DNA from: Haplomitrium mnioides
Taxonomy: Eukaryota; Marchantiophyta; Haplomitriopsida; Calobryales
Direction: 5' to 3'
DNA: 21,269 bases
Assembly: GCA_049999725.1 (NCBI GenBank)
Contig: JBNGIS010036803.1
Coordinates: 1-21,269, forward strand
Shown here one piece after another: positions 9,297 through 19,791 of the stretch (the stretch's first letter is position 1; each line of letters opens with the position of its first letter). The notes below the pieces were generated by a model, which searched no databases, was not told the DNA's origin, and was given only the letters and a program-made list of their open reading frames with translations. The translations under genes were made by a program, and so were the position numbers.

Positions 9297-10732
9297 TGTC
9301 TAATGAGTGCACTATTCTACATACACTTATTGGTGAATGTACTTCTGAATGCACTTGTGCAGTCTAACTTAATATAAGTTGACGAGATGAGCCTAGCTTA
9401 TCTCTTGCATTCCTTGAGATTAAGAGTAACTCCACAAATAAATTAAGGGTGCAAAGGATCTAAGCCCTAGTTGTCTAATGGGTGGACCATTTTACATACA
9501 CTCATTGGTGAATGTACTCATGAATGCACTTGTGCAGTGTAACTTGGTGAATGTACTTCTGAATGAATTTGTTATGAGATGAGCCTAGCTTATCTCTTGC
9601 ATTCCCTAAGATTAAGAGTAACTCTACATATAGATTAACGGTCCAAGGGATCTGAACCCTAGTTGTCTAATGAGTGCACTCCTTTACATACTTTCAGTGG
9701 TGAATGTACTTCTAAATGCACTTGTGCAGTCTATCTTGGTGAATGTACTTCTGAATGCACTTGTGCAGTCAAACTTGGTGAATGTACTTCTAACCGCACT
9801 TGTGCTGTCTAACTTGATATAAGTTTCCAACAGGAGCCTAGCTTATCTCTTGCATTCCTTGAGATTCGGAAAATCTCCACAAATAAATTATAGGTGCAAG
9901 GGATCTGATCCCTAGTTGTCTAATAAACGGACTACTTTACATACACTCATTGGTGAATGTACTTCTGAATGCACATGTGTAGTCTAACTTGGTGAATCTA
10001 CTTCTAAATGCACTTGTGCAGTCTAACTTAATATAAGTTTTCAAAATGAGCCTAGCTTATCTCTTACATTCCTTGAGATTAAGAGTAACTCCACAAACAA
10101 ATTATAGGTGCAAGGGATCTGAGCCATAGTTGTCTAATGAGTGGACTATTTTACATACACTTTTTGGTGAATGTACTTCTGAATGCACCTTTGCAGTCTT
10201 ACTTAATATAAGTTGACGAGATGAGCCTACCTTACCTCTTGCATTCCTTGAGATTGAGAGTAACTCCACAAATATATTATAGGTGCAAGGGATCTGAGCC
10301 CTAGTTGTCTAATGAGTGGACTATTTTACATACACTCATTGTAGAATGTACTTCTGAATGCACTTCTGCAGTCTAACTTGGTGAATGTACTTCTGAATGC
10401 ACTTGTGCAGTCTCACTTAATAAAAGTTTACTAGATGAGCCTAGCTTATCTCTTGCATTCCTTGAGATTAAGAGTAACTCCAAAAATAAATTATAGGTGC
10501 AAGGGATCTGAGCCCTAGTTGTCTAATGAACGGACTACTTTACATACACTTATTGGTGAATGTCTTCTGAATGCACATGTGTATTCTAACTTGGTGAATG
10601 TAGTTCTGAATGCACTTGTGCAGTCTAACTTAATATAAGATTTCGAAATGAGCCTAGCTTATCTCTTACATTCCTTGAGATTAAGAGTAACTCTACTAAT
10701 ATAATATAGGTGCAAGGGATCTGAGCCATAGT
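9297..10732 (+). repeat. Higher-order repeat D, copy 1 (1436 bp, seven units)
   Basis: Unit starts are 9297 (175 bp), 9472 (192), 9664 (253), 9917 (214), 10131 (175), 10306 (214) and 10520 (213). The length series 175-192-253-214 recurs from 10733 at an exact offset of 1436 bp. Shared private features include GAATGAATTTGTTATGAG with CCCTAAGATT in the 192-bp unit, three subrepeats with GTGCAGTCAAAC in the 253-bp unit, and TAATAAACGGACTAC with GCACATGTGTAG in the next unit. Both copies of the 253-bp unit share these traits, so the third subrepeat arose before the duplication. Confidence 0.92.
9664..9916 (+). repeat. 253-bp unit with three 39-bp subrepeats (first)
   Basis: TTGGTGAATG-type subrepeats occur three times in a row, adding exactly 39 bp to the 214-bp unit. 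The middle one ends GTGCAGTCAAAC and the last contains TTCTAACCGCACTTGTGCTG. The inverted-repeat region is degraded (TTTCCAACAGGAGCC). Confidence 0.92.
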
Positions 10733-11566
10733 TGTCTAATAAGTGCACTATTTTACATACAGTGATTGGTGAATGTACTTCTGAATGCACTTGTGTAGTC
10801 TAACTTAGTATAAGTTGACGAGATGAGCCTAGCTTATCTCTTGCATTCCTTGAGATTAAGAGTAACTCCACACATAAATTAAGGGTGCAAAGGATCTGAA
10901 CCCTAGTTGTCTAATGAGTTAACTATTTTACATACACTCATTGGTGAATGTACTCCTGAATGCACTTGGGCAGTGTAACTTGGTGAATGTACTTCTGAAT
11001 GAATTTGTTATGAGATGAGCCTAGCTTATCTCTTGCATTCCCTAAGATTAGAAGTAACTCTACATATAGATTAACGGTCAAAGGGATATGAGCCCTAGTT
11101 GTCTAATGAGTGGACTACGTTACATACACTCATTGGTGAATGTACTTCTGAATGCACTTTTGCAGTCTATCTTGGGGAATGTACTTCTGAATGCACTTGT
11201 GCAGTCAAACTTGGTGAATGTACTTCTAAATGCACTTGTGCTGTCTAACTTGATATAAGTTTCCAAGATCAGCCTAGCTTATCTCTTGCATTCCTTGAGA
11301 TTAAAAGTAACTCCACAAATAACCTATAGGTGCAAGGGATCTGAGCCCTAGTTGTCTAATAAACGGACTACTTTACATACACTCATTGGTGAATGGACTT
11401 CTGAATGCACATGTGTAGTCTAACTTGGTGAATGTACTTCTAAATTCACTTGTGCAATCTAACTTAATATAAGTTTTCGAAATGAGCCTAGCTTATCTCT
11501 TGCATTCCTTGAGATTAAGAGTAACTCAACAAATAAATTATATGTGCAAGGGATGTGAGCCCTAGT
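10733..11566 (+). repeat. Higher-order repeat D, copy 2 (four units matched)
   Basis: Unit starts are 10733 (175 bp), 10908 (192), 11100 (253, three subrepeats) and 11353 (214). All four are offset by exactly 1436 bp from 9297, 9472, 9664 and 9917. After 11566 the match stops: the next unit (11567) is 214 bp with GAGCGGACTAC, where copy 1 has a 175-bp unit. Confidence 0.92.
11100..11352 (+). repeat. 253-bp unit with three 39-bp subrepeats (second)
   Basis: This is the partner of the unit at 9664, with the same GTGCAGTCAAAC in the middle subrepeat and GTGCTGTCTAACTTGATATAAG after the third. It has a private CTTGGGGAATG in the second subrepeat. Confidence 0.92.
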
Positions 11567-12636
11567 TGTCTAATGAGCGGACTACTTTACATACACTCAT
11601 TGGTGAATGTACTTTTGAATGCACTTGTGGAGTCTAGCTTCGTGAATGTACTTCTGCATGCACTTGTACAGTCTAACTTCATATAAGTTTACGAGATGAG
11701 CCTATCTTATCTCTTGCATTCCTTGAGATTAAGAGTATTTCCACAAATAAATTATAGGTGGAAGGGATCTCAGCCCTACTTGTCTAATGAGTAGACTATT
11801 TTATATACACTTATAAGTGAATGTCTTTCAAAATGCACTTGTGTAGTCTAACTTGGTGAATGTTTTTCTGAATGCACTTGTGCAGTCTAACTTAATATAA
11901 GTTTACGAGATGAACCTAGCTTATCACTTGCATTTTTTGAGATGAAGAGTAGCTCCACAAATAAATTATAGGTGCACGGGATCTGAGCACTAGTTTTCTA
12001 ATGAGTGGACTATTTTATATACACTCATTGGTGAATGTACTTTTGAATGCACTTGTGGAGTCTATCTTGGTGAATGTACATCTCGATGAACTTGTGCAGT
12101 CTGACTTAATAAAAGTTTACAAGATGAGCCTAGCTTATCTCTTGAATTCCTTGAGATTTAAAGTAACTCTACAAAGAAATTATAGGTGCAAGGGATCTGA
12201 GCCCTAGTTGTCTAATGAGCGGACTACTTTACATACACTCATTGGTGAATGTACTTCTGAATGCACTTGTGCAGTCTAACTTGGTGAATGTAGTTCTGCA
12301 TGCACTTGTACAGTCTAACGAAATATAAGTTTACGAGATGAGCCTAGCTCATCTTTTGCATTCCTTAAGATTAAGAGTAACTCCGCAAATAAATTATAGG
12401 TGCAAGGGATCTCAGCCCTAGCTGTCTAATGACTGGACTATTTTACATACACTCCTTGGTGAATGTACTTCTGAATGCACATGTGCAGTCTACATTGGTG
12501 AATGTACTTCTGAATACACTTGTGCAGTCTAACTTAATATAAGTTTACGAGATGAGCCTAGCTTTTCTCTTGCATTCCTTGAGATTTAGAGTAACTCCAC
12601 AAATAAACTATAGGTGAAAGGGATCTGAGCCCTAGT
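11567..12636 (+). repeat. Five 214-bp units
   Basis: Starts are 11567, 11781, 11995, 12209 and 12423. The units at 11567 and 12209 share GAGCGGACTACTTTAC and CTGCATGCACTTGTACAG and lie 642 bp (three units) apart. The unit at 11781 carries AATGTCTTTC and GTTTTTCTGAATGC variants that reappear at 21072. Confidence 0.87.
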
Positions 12637-13565
12637 TGTCTAATGACAGGACTATTTTACATAGACTCGTTGGTGAATGTATTTCTTAATGCACTTGTGC
12701 AATCAAACTTAATATAAGTTCACGAGATGAGCCTAGCTTATCTCTTGCATTCCTTGAAATTAAGAGTAACTCCACAAATAAATTAAGGGTGCAAGGGATA
12801 TGAGCCATGGTTGTCTAACGAGTGGACTATTTTACATACATTTATTGGTGAATGTACTTCTGAATGCACTTGTGCAATCTAATTAAATATAAGTTGACGA
12901 GCTCAGCCTAGCTTATCTCTTGCATTCCTTAAGATTAAGAGTAACTCCACAAATAAATTAAGGGTGCAAAGGATCTGAGCCCAAGTTGTCTAATGAGTGG
13001 ACTATTTTACATACACTCATTGGTGGATGTACTCATGAATGCACTTGTGCAGTGTAACTTGGTGAATGTACTTATGAATGCACTTGTTATAAGATGAGCC
13101 TAGCTTGTCTCTTGCATTCCCTAAGATTAAGAGTAACTCTACATATAAATTAAGGGTGCAAGGGATCTGAGCCTTAGTTGTCTAATGAGTGGACTACTTT
13201 ACATACACTCATTGGTGAATGTACTTCTGAATGCACTTGTGCAGTCTAACTTGGTGAATGTACTTCTCAATGCACTTGTGAAGTCTTACTTAATATAAGT
13301 TTACGAGATCAGCCTAGCTTATCTCTAGCATTGCTTGAGATAATGAGTGACTCCACAAATAAATTAAAGGTGCAACGGATCTAAGCCCTAGTTGTCTAAT
13401 GAGTGGACTATTTTACATACTCATTGGTGAATGTACTTCTGAATGCACTTGTGCAGTCTAGCTTAATATAAGTTTACAAGATGAGCCTAGCTTATCTCTT
13501 GCATTCCTTGAGATTAATAGTAACTCCACAAATAAATTATAGGTGCAAGGGATCTGAGCCAAAGT
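12637..13565 (+). repeat. Units with two adjacent 175-bp forms, a 192-bp form and a 173-bp form
   Basis: Starts are 12637 (175), 12812 (175, GTTGACGAG type), 12987 (192), 13179 (214, GATCAGCC and CTCTAGCATT type) and 13393 (173, a single subrepeat with two bases lost in TTTTACATACTCATTGG). The 175-192-214 cassette at 12812-13392 is the intact form of what is fused at 8632-9020. Confidence 0.88.
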
Positions 13566-15000
13566 TGTCTAATGACTGGACTATCTTACATACACTCATT
13601 GTGGAATGTACTTTCGAATGCACTTGTGCAGTTTAACTTGGTGAATGTACTTCTGAATGCACTTCTGCAGTCTCACTTAATATAAGTTTAGGAGATGAGC
13701 CTAGCTTGTCTCTTGCATTCCTTGAGATAAAGAGTAACTCCACAAATAAATTATAGGTGCAAGGTTTTTGAGCCCTAGTTGTGAAAGAGGTGAACTATTT
13801 TACATACACTAAATGGTGAATGTACTTCTAAATGCACTTGTGCTGTCTAACTTAATATAAGTTTCCGAGATGAGCCTAGCTTGTCTCTTGCATTCCTTGA
13901 GATTAAGAGTAACTCAACAAATAACTTATAGGTGCAAGGGATCTTAGCCTTAGTTGTCTAATGAGTGGACTACTTCACATACACTCATTGGTGAATGTAC
14001 TTTTGAATGCACATGCGGAGTCTGACTTGGAGAAGTACTTCTGAATGCACTTGTGATGTCTAACTCAATATAAGTTTACGAGATAAGCCTAGCTTATCTC
14101 TTGCATTCCTTGAGATTAAGAGTAACTCCACAAATAAATTATAGGTGCAAGGGATCTAAGCCCTAGTTGTCTAATGAGCGGACTACTTTACATACACTCA
14201 TTGGTGAATGTACTTCTGAATGCACATGTGTAGTCTTACTTGGTGAATGTACTTCTGAATGCACTTGTGAAGTCCTACTTTATATAAGTTTTCAAAATGA
14301 GCCTAGCTTATCTCTTGCATTCCTTGAGATTAAGAGAAACTCCACAAAAAAATTATAGGTGCACGGGATCTGAGCCCTAGTTGTCTAATGACTAGACTAT
14401 TTTACATACAATCATTAGTGAATGTCTTTCTAAATGCACTTGTGCAGTCTATCTTGGTGAATGTACTTTTGAATGCACTTGTGCAGTCTAACTTAATATA
14501 AGTTTACGAGATGAGCCTAGCTTATCTTTTGCATTCCTTGAGATAAGGAGTACCTCCACAAATCAATTATAGTGCAAGGGATCTGAGCCCTACTTGTCTA
14601 ATGAGTGGACTATTTTACATACACTTATTGGTGAATGTACTCATGAATGCACTTGTGCAGTGTAACTTGGTGAATGTACTTCTGAATGCAGTTGTTATAA
14701 GATGAGCCTAGCTTATCTTTTCCATTCCCTAAGATTAAGAGCAACTCTACATATAAAGTAAGCGTGCAAGGGATCTGAGACCTAGTTGTCTAATAAGTGG
14801 ACTACTTTACATAAACTCATTGGTGAATGTACTTGTGAATGCACTTGTGGAGTCTAACTATGTGAATGTACTTCTGAATGCACTTCAGAAGTCTAACTTA
14901 ATATAAGTTTACGAGATCAGCCTAGCTTATCTCTAGCATTCCTTGACATTAAGAATAACTCCACAAATAAATTAAAGGTGCAAGAGATCTGAGCCATAGC
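13566..15000 (+). repeat. Mixed satellite units
   Basis: Starts are 13566, 13780 (175 bp), 13955 (213), 14168, 14382 (213), 14595 (192) and 14787. The unit at 13780 has a disrupted head (TGTGAAAGAGGTGAAC). The unit at 13955 has lost one base in the second subrepeat (GGAGAAGTACTTC). The unit at 14168 is the GCACATGTGTAG / TTTTCAAAATGAG type also seen at 9917. Confidence 0.87.
14080..14100. repeat. Perfect inverted repeat in unit body (second exact copy)
   Basis: Same arms as at 2966-2986 (GAGATAAGC and GCTTATCTC with a CTA loop), here in the unit starting at 13955. Confidence 0.8.
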
Positions 15001-16476
15001 TGTCTAATGAGTCGACTATTTTACATACACTCCATGGTGAATGTACTTTTGAATGCACTTGTGCAGTCTAACTTGGTGAATGTACTTCTAAATGTACTTG
15101 TGCAGTCTAACTTAATATCAGTTTACGAGATAAGCCTAGCTTATGTCTTGCATTCCTTGAGAATAAGAGTAACTCCACAAATAAATTGTAGGTGCAAAGG
15201 ATCTGAGCCCTAGTTGTCTAATGAGTGGACTATTTTACATACACTCATTGGTGAATGTACTTCTGAATGCACTTGTGGAGTCGAAATTGGTCAATGTACT
15301 TTTGAATGCACTTGTTATCAGATGAGCCTAGCTTATCTCTTGAATTCCTTGAGATTTAGAGTAACTCCACATATAAATTAAGGGTGCAAGTGACCTAAGC
15401 TCAAGTTGTCTAATGAGTGGACTATTTTACATACACTCATTGGTGAATGTACTCATGAATGCACTTGTGCAATGTAACTTGGTGAATGAATGTACTTCTG
15501 AATGTTCTTGTGTAGTATAACTTCATATAAGTTTACGATATGAGCCAAGCTTATCTCTTGCATTCTTTGAGATTATGTATAAAATAACCATCAATTTAAA
15601 GGTGCAAGGGATGTGAGCCCTAATTGTCTAATGAGTGAACTATTTTACATACACTCAATCGTGAATGTACTTCTGAATGCACATGTGCAGTCTAACTTGG
15701 TGAATGTACTTCTGAATGCACTTGTGTAGTCTAACTTAATAGTTTACGAGATGAGGCTAGCTTATCTCTTGCATTCCTTGAGATTCAGAGTAACTCCACA
15801 ATTAAATTATAGGTGCAAGGGATCTGAGCCCTAGTTCTCTAATGAGTGGACTATTTTACATACACTCCTTGGTGAATGTACTTCTTAATGCACTTGTGCA
15901 GTCTAACTTGGTGAATGTACTTCTTAATGCACTAGTGCAGTCTAACTTACTATAAGTTTACGAGATAAGCCTAGTTTACATCGTGCATTCTTTGAGAATA
16001 AGAGTAACTCCACAAATACATTATAGGTGCAAAGGATCTGAGACCTAATTGTCTAATGTGTGGACTATTTTACATACTCTCATTGGTGAATGTACTTCTG
16101 AATGCACTAGTGCAGTCTAGCTATGTGAATGTACTTCTGAATGCACTTGTGTAGTCTAACTTAATAAAAGTTTACGAGATGAGCCTAGCTTATCTCTTGC
16201 ATTCCTTAGATTAAGAGTAACTCCACAAATAAATCAAGGGTGCAAAGGATCCAATTCCTAGTTGTCCAATAAGTGGACTATTTTACATACACTCATTGGT
16301 GAATGTACTCATGAATGCATCTGTGGAGTGTAACTTGGTGATAGTACTTCTAAATGCACTTGTGTAGTCTCACTAAATATAAGTTTACGAGATGAGCCTA
16401 GCTTATCTCTTGCATTCCTTGAGATTAAGAGTAGCTCCACAAATAAATTATAGGTGCAAGTGATGTGAGCCCTAGT
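15001..16476 (+). repeat. Mixed satellite units, including a 218-bp hybrid
   Basis: Starts are 15001, 15215 (192), 15407 (218), 15625 (211), 15836, 16050 (213) and 16263. The 218-bp unit has a 4-bp duplication (GGTGAATGAATGTAC) and a divergent body around 15575-15600 where the usual AAGAGTAACTCCACAAATA is scrambled. The unit at 16263 has a 192-type left half (TGTCCAATAAGTGG and ACTCATGAATGC, as at 5555) but an ordinary full-length right half, so it is a second candidate recombinant. Confidence 0.85.
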
Positions 16477-18552
16477 TGTCTAATGAGTGGACTATTTTAC
16501 ATACACTCATTGGTGAATGTAATTTTGAATGCACATGTGTAGTCTAACTTGGTGAATGTACTTATGAATACACATGTGCAGTCTAACTTCATATAAGTTT
16601 ACGACATGAGCCAAGCATATCTCTTGCATTCTTTGTGATTATCAGGAACTCCACAAATAAATGAAAGGTGCAAGGGATTTGAGCCCTACTTGTCTAATGA
16701 GTGGACTATTTTACATACACTCATTGGTGAAAGTACTTTTGAATGCACTTGTGCGGTCTAACTTGGTGAACGTACTTCTGAATGCACTTGTGCAGTCTAA
16801 CTTAATAGTTTACGAGATGAGCCTAGCTTATCTCTTGCATTCCTTGACATTAAAAGTAACTCCACTAATAAATTGTAGGTGCAAGGGATCTCAGCCCTAG
16901 TTGTCTAATGAGTGTACTATTTTACATACACTCCTTGGTGAATGTACTTCTTAATGTACTTGTGCAGTCTAACTTGGTGAATGTACTTCTAAATGTACTT
17001 GTGAAGTCTAACTTAATATCAGTTTAGGAGATAAGCCTAGCTTTTGTCTTGCATTCCCTGAGAATAAAAGTAACTCCACAAATAAATTAAAGGTGCAAGG
17101 GATGTGAGCCCTAGTTGTCTAATGAGTGGACTATTTTACATACACACATTGCAGAATGTACTTCTGAATGCACTCGTGCAGTCTAACTTGGTGAATGTAC
17201 TTCTGAATGTACTTGTGCAGTCTAATTTAATATAATTTTACGAGATGAGCCTAGCTTATCTCTTGCATTCCTTGACATGAAGAGTAACTCCACAAATAAA
17301 TTATAGGTGCAAGGGATCTGAGCCCTAGTTGTCTAATGAGTGGACTATTTTACATACACTCCTTGGTGAATGTACTTCTTAATGCACTTGTGCAGTCTAA
17401 CTTGGTGAATGTACTTCTAAATGTACGTGTGCAGTCTAACCTAATATCAGTTTACGAGATAAGCCTAGCTTATGTCTTGCATTCCTTGAGAAGAAGAGTA
17501 ACTCCACAAGTAAATTAACAATGCAAGGGATCTTAGTCCTATTTGTCTAATAAGTGGACTAATTTACATACACTCATTGGTGAATGTACTTCTGAGTACA
17601 CTTGTGCAGTCTAACTTAATATAAGTTTACGAGATGAGCATAGCTTATCTCTAGTATTCTTTGAGATTTAGAGTCACTCCAGAAATAAATTAAAGGTACA
17701 AGGGATCTTAGCCCTAGTTGTCTAACGAGTGGACTATTTCACATACACTCATTGGTAAATGTACTTCTAAATGCACTTGTGGAGTCTAACTTGGTGAATG
17801 TACTTCTGATTACACTTGTGCAGTCTAACTTAATATAAGTTTACAACATGAGCCTAACTTATTTGGTGTCTTCCTTGAGATAAAGAGTATCTCCAGAAAC
17901 AAACTAAAGGTGCGAGGGATCTAAGCCCTAGTTGTCTAATGAGTGGACTATTTTACATACACTCATTGGTGAATGTACTCACGAATGCACTTGTGCAGTC
18001 TAACCTGGTGAATGTATTTCTGAATACACTTGTTATGAGATGAGCCTAGCTTATCTCTTGCATTCCTTGAGATTAAGAGTAACTCCACAAATAAATTAAG
18101 AGTGCAAGGGATCTGAGCCGTAGTTGTCGCATGAGTGGACTACTTTACATACACTCATTGGTGAATGTAATTTTGAATACACATGTGGAGTCTAACTTGG
18201 TGAATGTACTTCTCAATGCCCTTGTGCAGTCTAACTTTATATAAGTTTACTAGATGAGCCAAGCTTATCTCTTTCATTCTTTGAGATTATCAGTAAGACC
18301 ACAAATAATCTAAAGTTGCAAGGGATCTTAGTCCTATTTGTCTAATAAGTGGACTTATTTACATACACTCATTGCTGAATGTACTTCTGAATGCACTTGT
18401 GCACTCTAACTTGGTAAATGTGCTTGTGAATGCACTTGTGAAGTCCAACCTAATATAAGTTTACGAGATGAGCCTAGCTTATCTCTAGTATTCCTTGAGA
18501 TTAAGAGTAACTCCACAAATAAATTACAGGTGCAAGGGATCTTAGCCCTAGT
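16477..18552 (+). repeat. Ordered unit series C, second (expanded) occurrence
   Basis: Starts are 16477, 16691 (211), 16902, 17116, 17330, 17544 (175), 17719, 17933 (192), 18125 and 18339. Types in order are GAGCCAAGC (16477), TAATAGTTTA (16691), ATATCAG (16902), ordinary (17116), ATATCAG again (17330), CTCTAGTATTC (17544), AACATGAGCC (17719), 192-bp (17933), GAGCCAAGC (18125) and CTCTAGTATTCC (18339). Relative to 6175-7604 this is the same order with two extra units, as unequal exchange would give. Confidence 0.83.
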
Positions 18553-19171
18553 TGTGTAACGAGTGGACTATTTTACATACACTCATTGGTGAATGTACTT
18601 CTAAAAGCACTTGTGGAGTCTAACTTGGTGAATGTACTTCTGATTACACTTGTGCAGTCTAACTTAATATAAGTTTACAACATGAGCTTAACTTATTTTG
18701 TGTATTCCTTGAGATTAAGAGTAACTCTAGAAATAAATTAGACGTATCAGGGATCTAAGCCCTAGTTGTCTAATGAGTGGACTATTTTACATACATTCAT
18801 TGGTGAATGTACTCACGAATCCACTTGTGCAGTCTAACCTAGTGAATGTACTTCTGAATACACTTGTTATGAGATGAGCCTAGCTTATCTCTTGCATTCA
18901 TAGAGATTAAGAGTAACTCCACAAATAAATAAGGGGGGAAGGGATCTGAGCCCTAGTTGTCTAATGAGTGGACTACTGTACATACACTCATTGGTGAATG
19001 TACTTTTGAATGCACATGTGCAGTCTAACTTGGTGAATGTACTTCTGAATGCACTTGTGCAGTCTAACTTCTTCTAAGTTTACGAGATGAGCCAAGCTTA
19101 TCTCTTGCATTCTTTGAGATTAAGAGTAACTCCACAAATAAATTAAAGGTACAAGGGATCTTAGCCCTAGT
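18553..19171 (+). repeat. Recent triplet duplication E, copy 1
   Basis: Units start at 18553, 18767 (191 bp) and 18958. The following 620 bp repeat the same three units in order. Shared private marks are TTAGACGTATCAGGG, a GGGGGG run in place of GGTGC (18933-18938), GAATCCACTTGTGCAG, and CTTCTTCTAAG in place of CTTAATATAAG. By eye the first pair of units (18553 and 19172) differs at about six of 214 positions (about 97% identical), the closest match I found in the window. Confidence 0.93.
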
Positions 19172-19791
19172 TGTCTAACGAGTGGACTATTTCACATACA
19201 CTCATTGGTAAATGTACTTCTAAATGCACTTGTGGAGTCTAACTTGGTGAATGTACTTCTGATTACACTTGTGTAGTCTAACTTAATATAAGTTTACAAC
19301 ATGAGCCTAACTTATTTTGTGTATTCCTTGAGATTAAGAGTAACTCTAGAAATAAATTAGACGTATCAGGGATCTAAGCCCTAGTTGTCTAATGAGTGGA
19401 CTATTTTACATACATTCATTGGTAAATGTACTCACGAATCCACTTGTGCAGTCTAACCTAGTGAATGTACTTCTGAATACACTTGTTATGAGATGAGCCT
19501 AGCTTATCTCTTGCATTCATTAGGATTAAGAGTAACTCCACAAATAAATAATGGGGGGAAGGGATTTGAGCCCTAGTTGTCTAATGAGTGGACTACTTTA
19601 CATACACTCATTGGTGAATGTACTTTTGAATGCACATGTGCAGTATAACTTGGTGAATGTACTTCTGAATGCACTTGTGCAGTCTTACTTCTTCTAAGTT
19701 TACGAGATGAGCCAAGCTTATCTCTTGCATTCTTTGAGATTAAGAGTAACTCCAGAAATAAATTATAGGTGCAAGGGATCTGAGCCCTAGT
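19172..19791 (+). repeat. Recent triplet duplication E, copy 2
   Basis: Units start at 19172, 19386 (192 bp) and 19578, offset 619-620 bp from copy 1. They carry the same private marks, including the G run (19553-19558). The older relative of this triplet is at 17719-18338 (offset 833-834 bp from copy 1), which lacks the G run and the TTAGACGTATCAGGG tail. The marks therefore arose after the triplet itself formed. Confidence 0.93.

Noticed and set aside
9664-9916. Longer unit as a possible transposon insertion
   Set aside because: The extra length is exactly one 39-bp subrepeat. There are no terminal inverted repeats, target-site duplication or foreign sequence.
16661-16900. Open frame of 79 codons, with similar 60-71 codon frames at 4526-4732, 6374-6556, 6546-6746, 12001-12207, 14167-14358, 15007-15213, 17336-17518 and 20189-20404
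   Set aside because: All lie within satellite units, start at the same ATGAGTGGAC or nearby ATG, and stay open only because the 39-bp subrepeat is 13 codons long. Equivalent frames in sister units are broken by indels and stops, with no sign of selection on the protein.
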